Position numbers and translations under genes: made by a program. Of a DNA stretch of 64,000 bases, positions 62,802 to 64,000 are shown one piece after another; position 1 is the first letter of the stretch; each line of letters opens with the position of its first letter. This stretch comes from Flavobacterium sufflavum. GTDB lineage: Bacteria; Bacteroidota; Bacteroidia; Flavobacteriales; Flavobacteriaceae. The stretch lies in the NCBI RefSeq assembly GCF_004016525.1, contig NZ_SACJ01000003.1, positions 310,001 to 374,000 on the forward strand, in the 5' to 3' direction. The notes below the pieces were generated by a model that was given only the letters and a program-made list of their open reading frames with translations, was not told the DNA's origin and searched no databases.

Positions 62802-64000
62802 TTAATGTTTTTCTAAAATCAACTGCTTTGTTAATCTAATGAAGCGAATATACAAAAATAAAGCTGCTGTTGTTAATCCTGCCAAAAGTCCAATCCAAAT
62901 TCCAACTGCTTGTAAACTGGTATAAAATCCTAAATAAATAGATATCGGAAATCCCACAACCCAGTAGGCCACAAAGGTAATATACATCGGAACTTTGGCA
63001 TCTTGTAAACCTCTTAATGCTCCTAAAACTACCGCCTGAATTCCATCAGAAATTTGAAAAACAGCTGCTACTAATAACAATTGAGCCGCTATGGTTATCA
63101 CTTCGGTATTGGCTACTAAATCTTTCAAATTACCCATATCTACAAACAAAGCCGGCATTTGTTTATGAAACAAAACAAAAAACAACGCAAAGAAAACTTC
63201 TAATAAAACCGCCAATAGAAAGATCGAGAAAGCCACTATTTTCATTTTCTTATAATCGCCTAAACCTTTTTGATTCCCCACCCTAATGGTTGCTGCAACG
63301 CTCAATCCCATGGCAAACATAAAAGTAAATGAAGCCAGACTCAGCGCAATTTGGTTCGCTGCCTGATTGGCAATTCCCAATCGTCCTGAAAGCCAAACCG
63401 CTGCTGTAAACAATGCTACTTCAAAAAACATTTGCATTGAAGAAGGGGCTCCTAAGCGAATGATTTTTAGATTGATTTTTCGTTGTATTTTTTTAAGTGA
63501 AAAGCCATCAAAAAAGGGATGAAACTTTGCATTTTTCTTCATCTTATAATGCATGTATCCCAACATTATAAAACGAGAAACAAGAGTTCCAATGGCTGCG
63601 CCAAGCATTCCCAATTCAGGAAAAATCCAAATTCCGTAAATGAATATGTAATTTAAAATTACGTGGATAACATTCGCTAAGATAGTAGCCCACATCGAAT
63701 ATTTAGTTTCACTCATTCCATCGGCAAATTGTTTGTATCCTTGAAAAATAATCAATGGAATTAACGAAAAAGCCACAATATCGAGATAGGGTTTAGCTAA
63801 TGCAACTACATTTTCAGGTTGCCCCATAAAACCCAGTAACTGTTTGGCAAAAATGATCAATACAAACAGAAAAAAGCCTAAAAAAGTACACAAATACAAA
63901 CCATGATGAAACACGCTTCTACCCTTTTCAATGTTTTGTTCACCATCTGCTTCGGCAGCCAAAGGTGTTATGGCAGTCGAAAAACCAATTCCTAACGACA
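62802..64000 (-). CDS. MATE-family efflux transporter (5' end cut by window)
   Basis: The frame is open to the window edge: codons beyond 63962 read SLGIGFSTAITPLAAEADGE, the standard MATE region after helix 1, so the start lies outside. The visible 399 residues have about ten helices, including the inter-repeat part with IIRLGAPSSMQMFFEVALFT and the C-terminal repeat's IADGIQAVVLGALRG-type motif (here ISDGIQAVVLGALRGLQDAK). MATE proteins export cationic drugs or metabolites using Na+ or H+. The similarity is strongest to the NorM/YdhE-like bacterial branch. Confidence 0.92.
   Translation of the reverse strand, partial: SLGIGFSTAITPLAAEADGEQNIEKGRSVFHHGLYLCTFLGFFLFVLIIFAKQLLGFMGQPENVVALAKPYLDIVAFSLIPLIIFQGYKQFADGMSETKYSMWATILANVIHVILNYIFIYGIWIFPELGMLGAAIGTLVSRFIMLGYMHYKMKKNAKFHPFFDGFSLKKIQRKINLKIIRLGAPSSMQMFFEVALFTAAVWLSGRLGIANQAANQIALSLASFTFMFAMGLSVAATIRVGNQKGLGDYKKMKIVAFSIFLLAVLLEVFFALFFVLFHKQMPALFVDMGNLKDLVANTEVITIAAQLLLVAAVFQISDGIQAVVLGALRGLQDAKVPMYITFVAYWVVGFPISIYLGFYTSLQAVGIWIGLLAGLTTAALFLYIRFIRLTKQLILEKH

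Overview
This window reads as ordinary chromosome from a Flavobacterium-like member of the Bacteroidota. Supporting signs are the AT-rich composition, a type IX secretion (gliding-motility-type) sorting domain, a fused SecDF, several Bacteroidota-restricted DUF families (DUF1800/DUF1501, DUF2911, DUF4256, DUF4369, DUF2805), and upstream elements of the TTG-N(17-23)-TAnnTTTG type used by the Bacteroidota primary sigma factor. No rRNA, tRNA, CRISPR array, prophage or intact insertion sequence was recognised.

Layout. 1-9 kb: an outer-membrane beta-barrel receptor, a FabH-type condensing enzyme, a DUF1508 protein, an orphan ABC ATPase, a lipocalin/OmpA lipoprotein pair and HtpG. 9-13.6 kb: a plastic stretch of small secreted or membrane proteins of unknown role, separated by palindromic intergenic repeats. 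It holds two near-identical signal-peptide cassettes on unrelated proteins and a YdeI-family gene broken by one nonsense codon. 13.7-23.8 kb: a Tat-exported M19 dipeptidase, a DUF1800/DUF1501 pair, EamA, DoxX and aquaporin membrane proteins, an M61 peptidase and a DUF4369 lipoprotein. 24-30.5 kb: a four-gene, overlapping signalling operon (giant hybrid kinase with three receiver domains, CheR, CheB, receiver-kinase). 30.5-38.4 kb: a T9SS type-B cargo protein, secDF, mdh and gyrB.

38.7-43.7 kb: the most notable locus, a gatC-gatA-gatB operon in which gatB is fused in frame to a complete bacterial aspartyl-tRNA synthetase. The enzyme that would mischarge tRNA(Asn) with Asp and the amidotransferase that would repair it are therefore one polypeptide. 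44-54 kb: a GreA-tail protein, DUF2911, a beta-barrel/TPR gene pair, an FtsE-type ATPase, a SPOUT rRNA methyltransferase and a bifunctional (p)ppGpp synthetase/hydrolase. 54.5-64 kb: a Fur-family regulator, purA, a NudK-like hydrolase, a YefM/YoeB toxin-antitoxin module apparently collapsed by an internal deletion, a 1-Cys peroxiredoxin, an unknown zinc-ribbon protein, an AEC transporter, MeaB, two small unknown proteins and a MATE pump cut by the window end.

Intergenic DNA is rich in hairpins. Many are plain terminators. Others belong to repeat families with two copies here: a roughly 110-bp element near 8.9 and 59.4 kb, a covarying stem-loop near 5.4 and 14.9 kb, and an 18-bp perfect palindrome inside larger inverted repeats near 15.0 and 45.4 kb.
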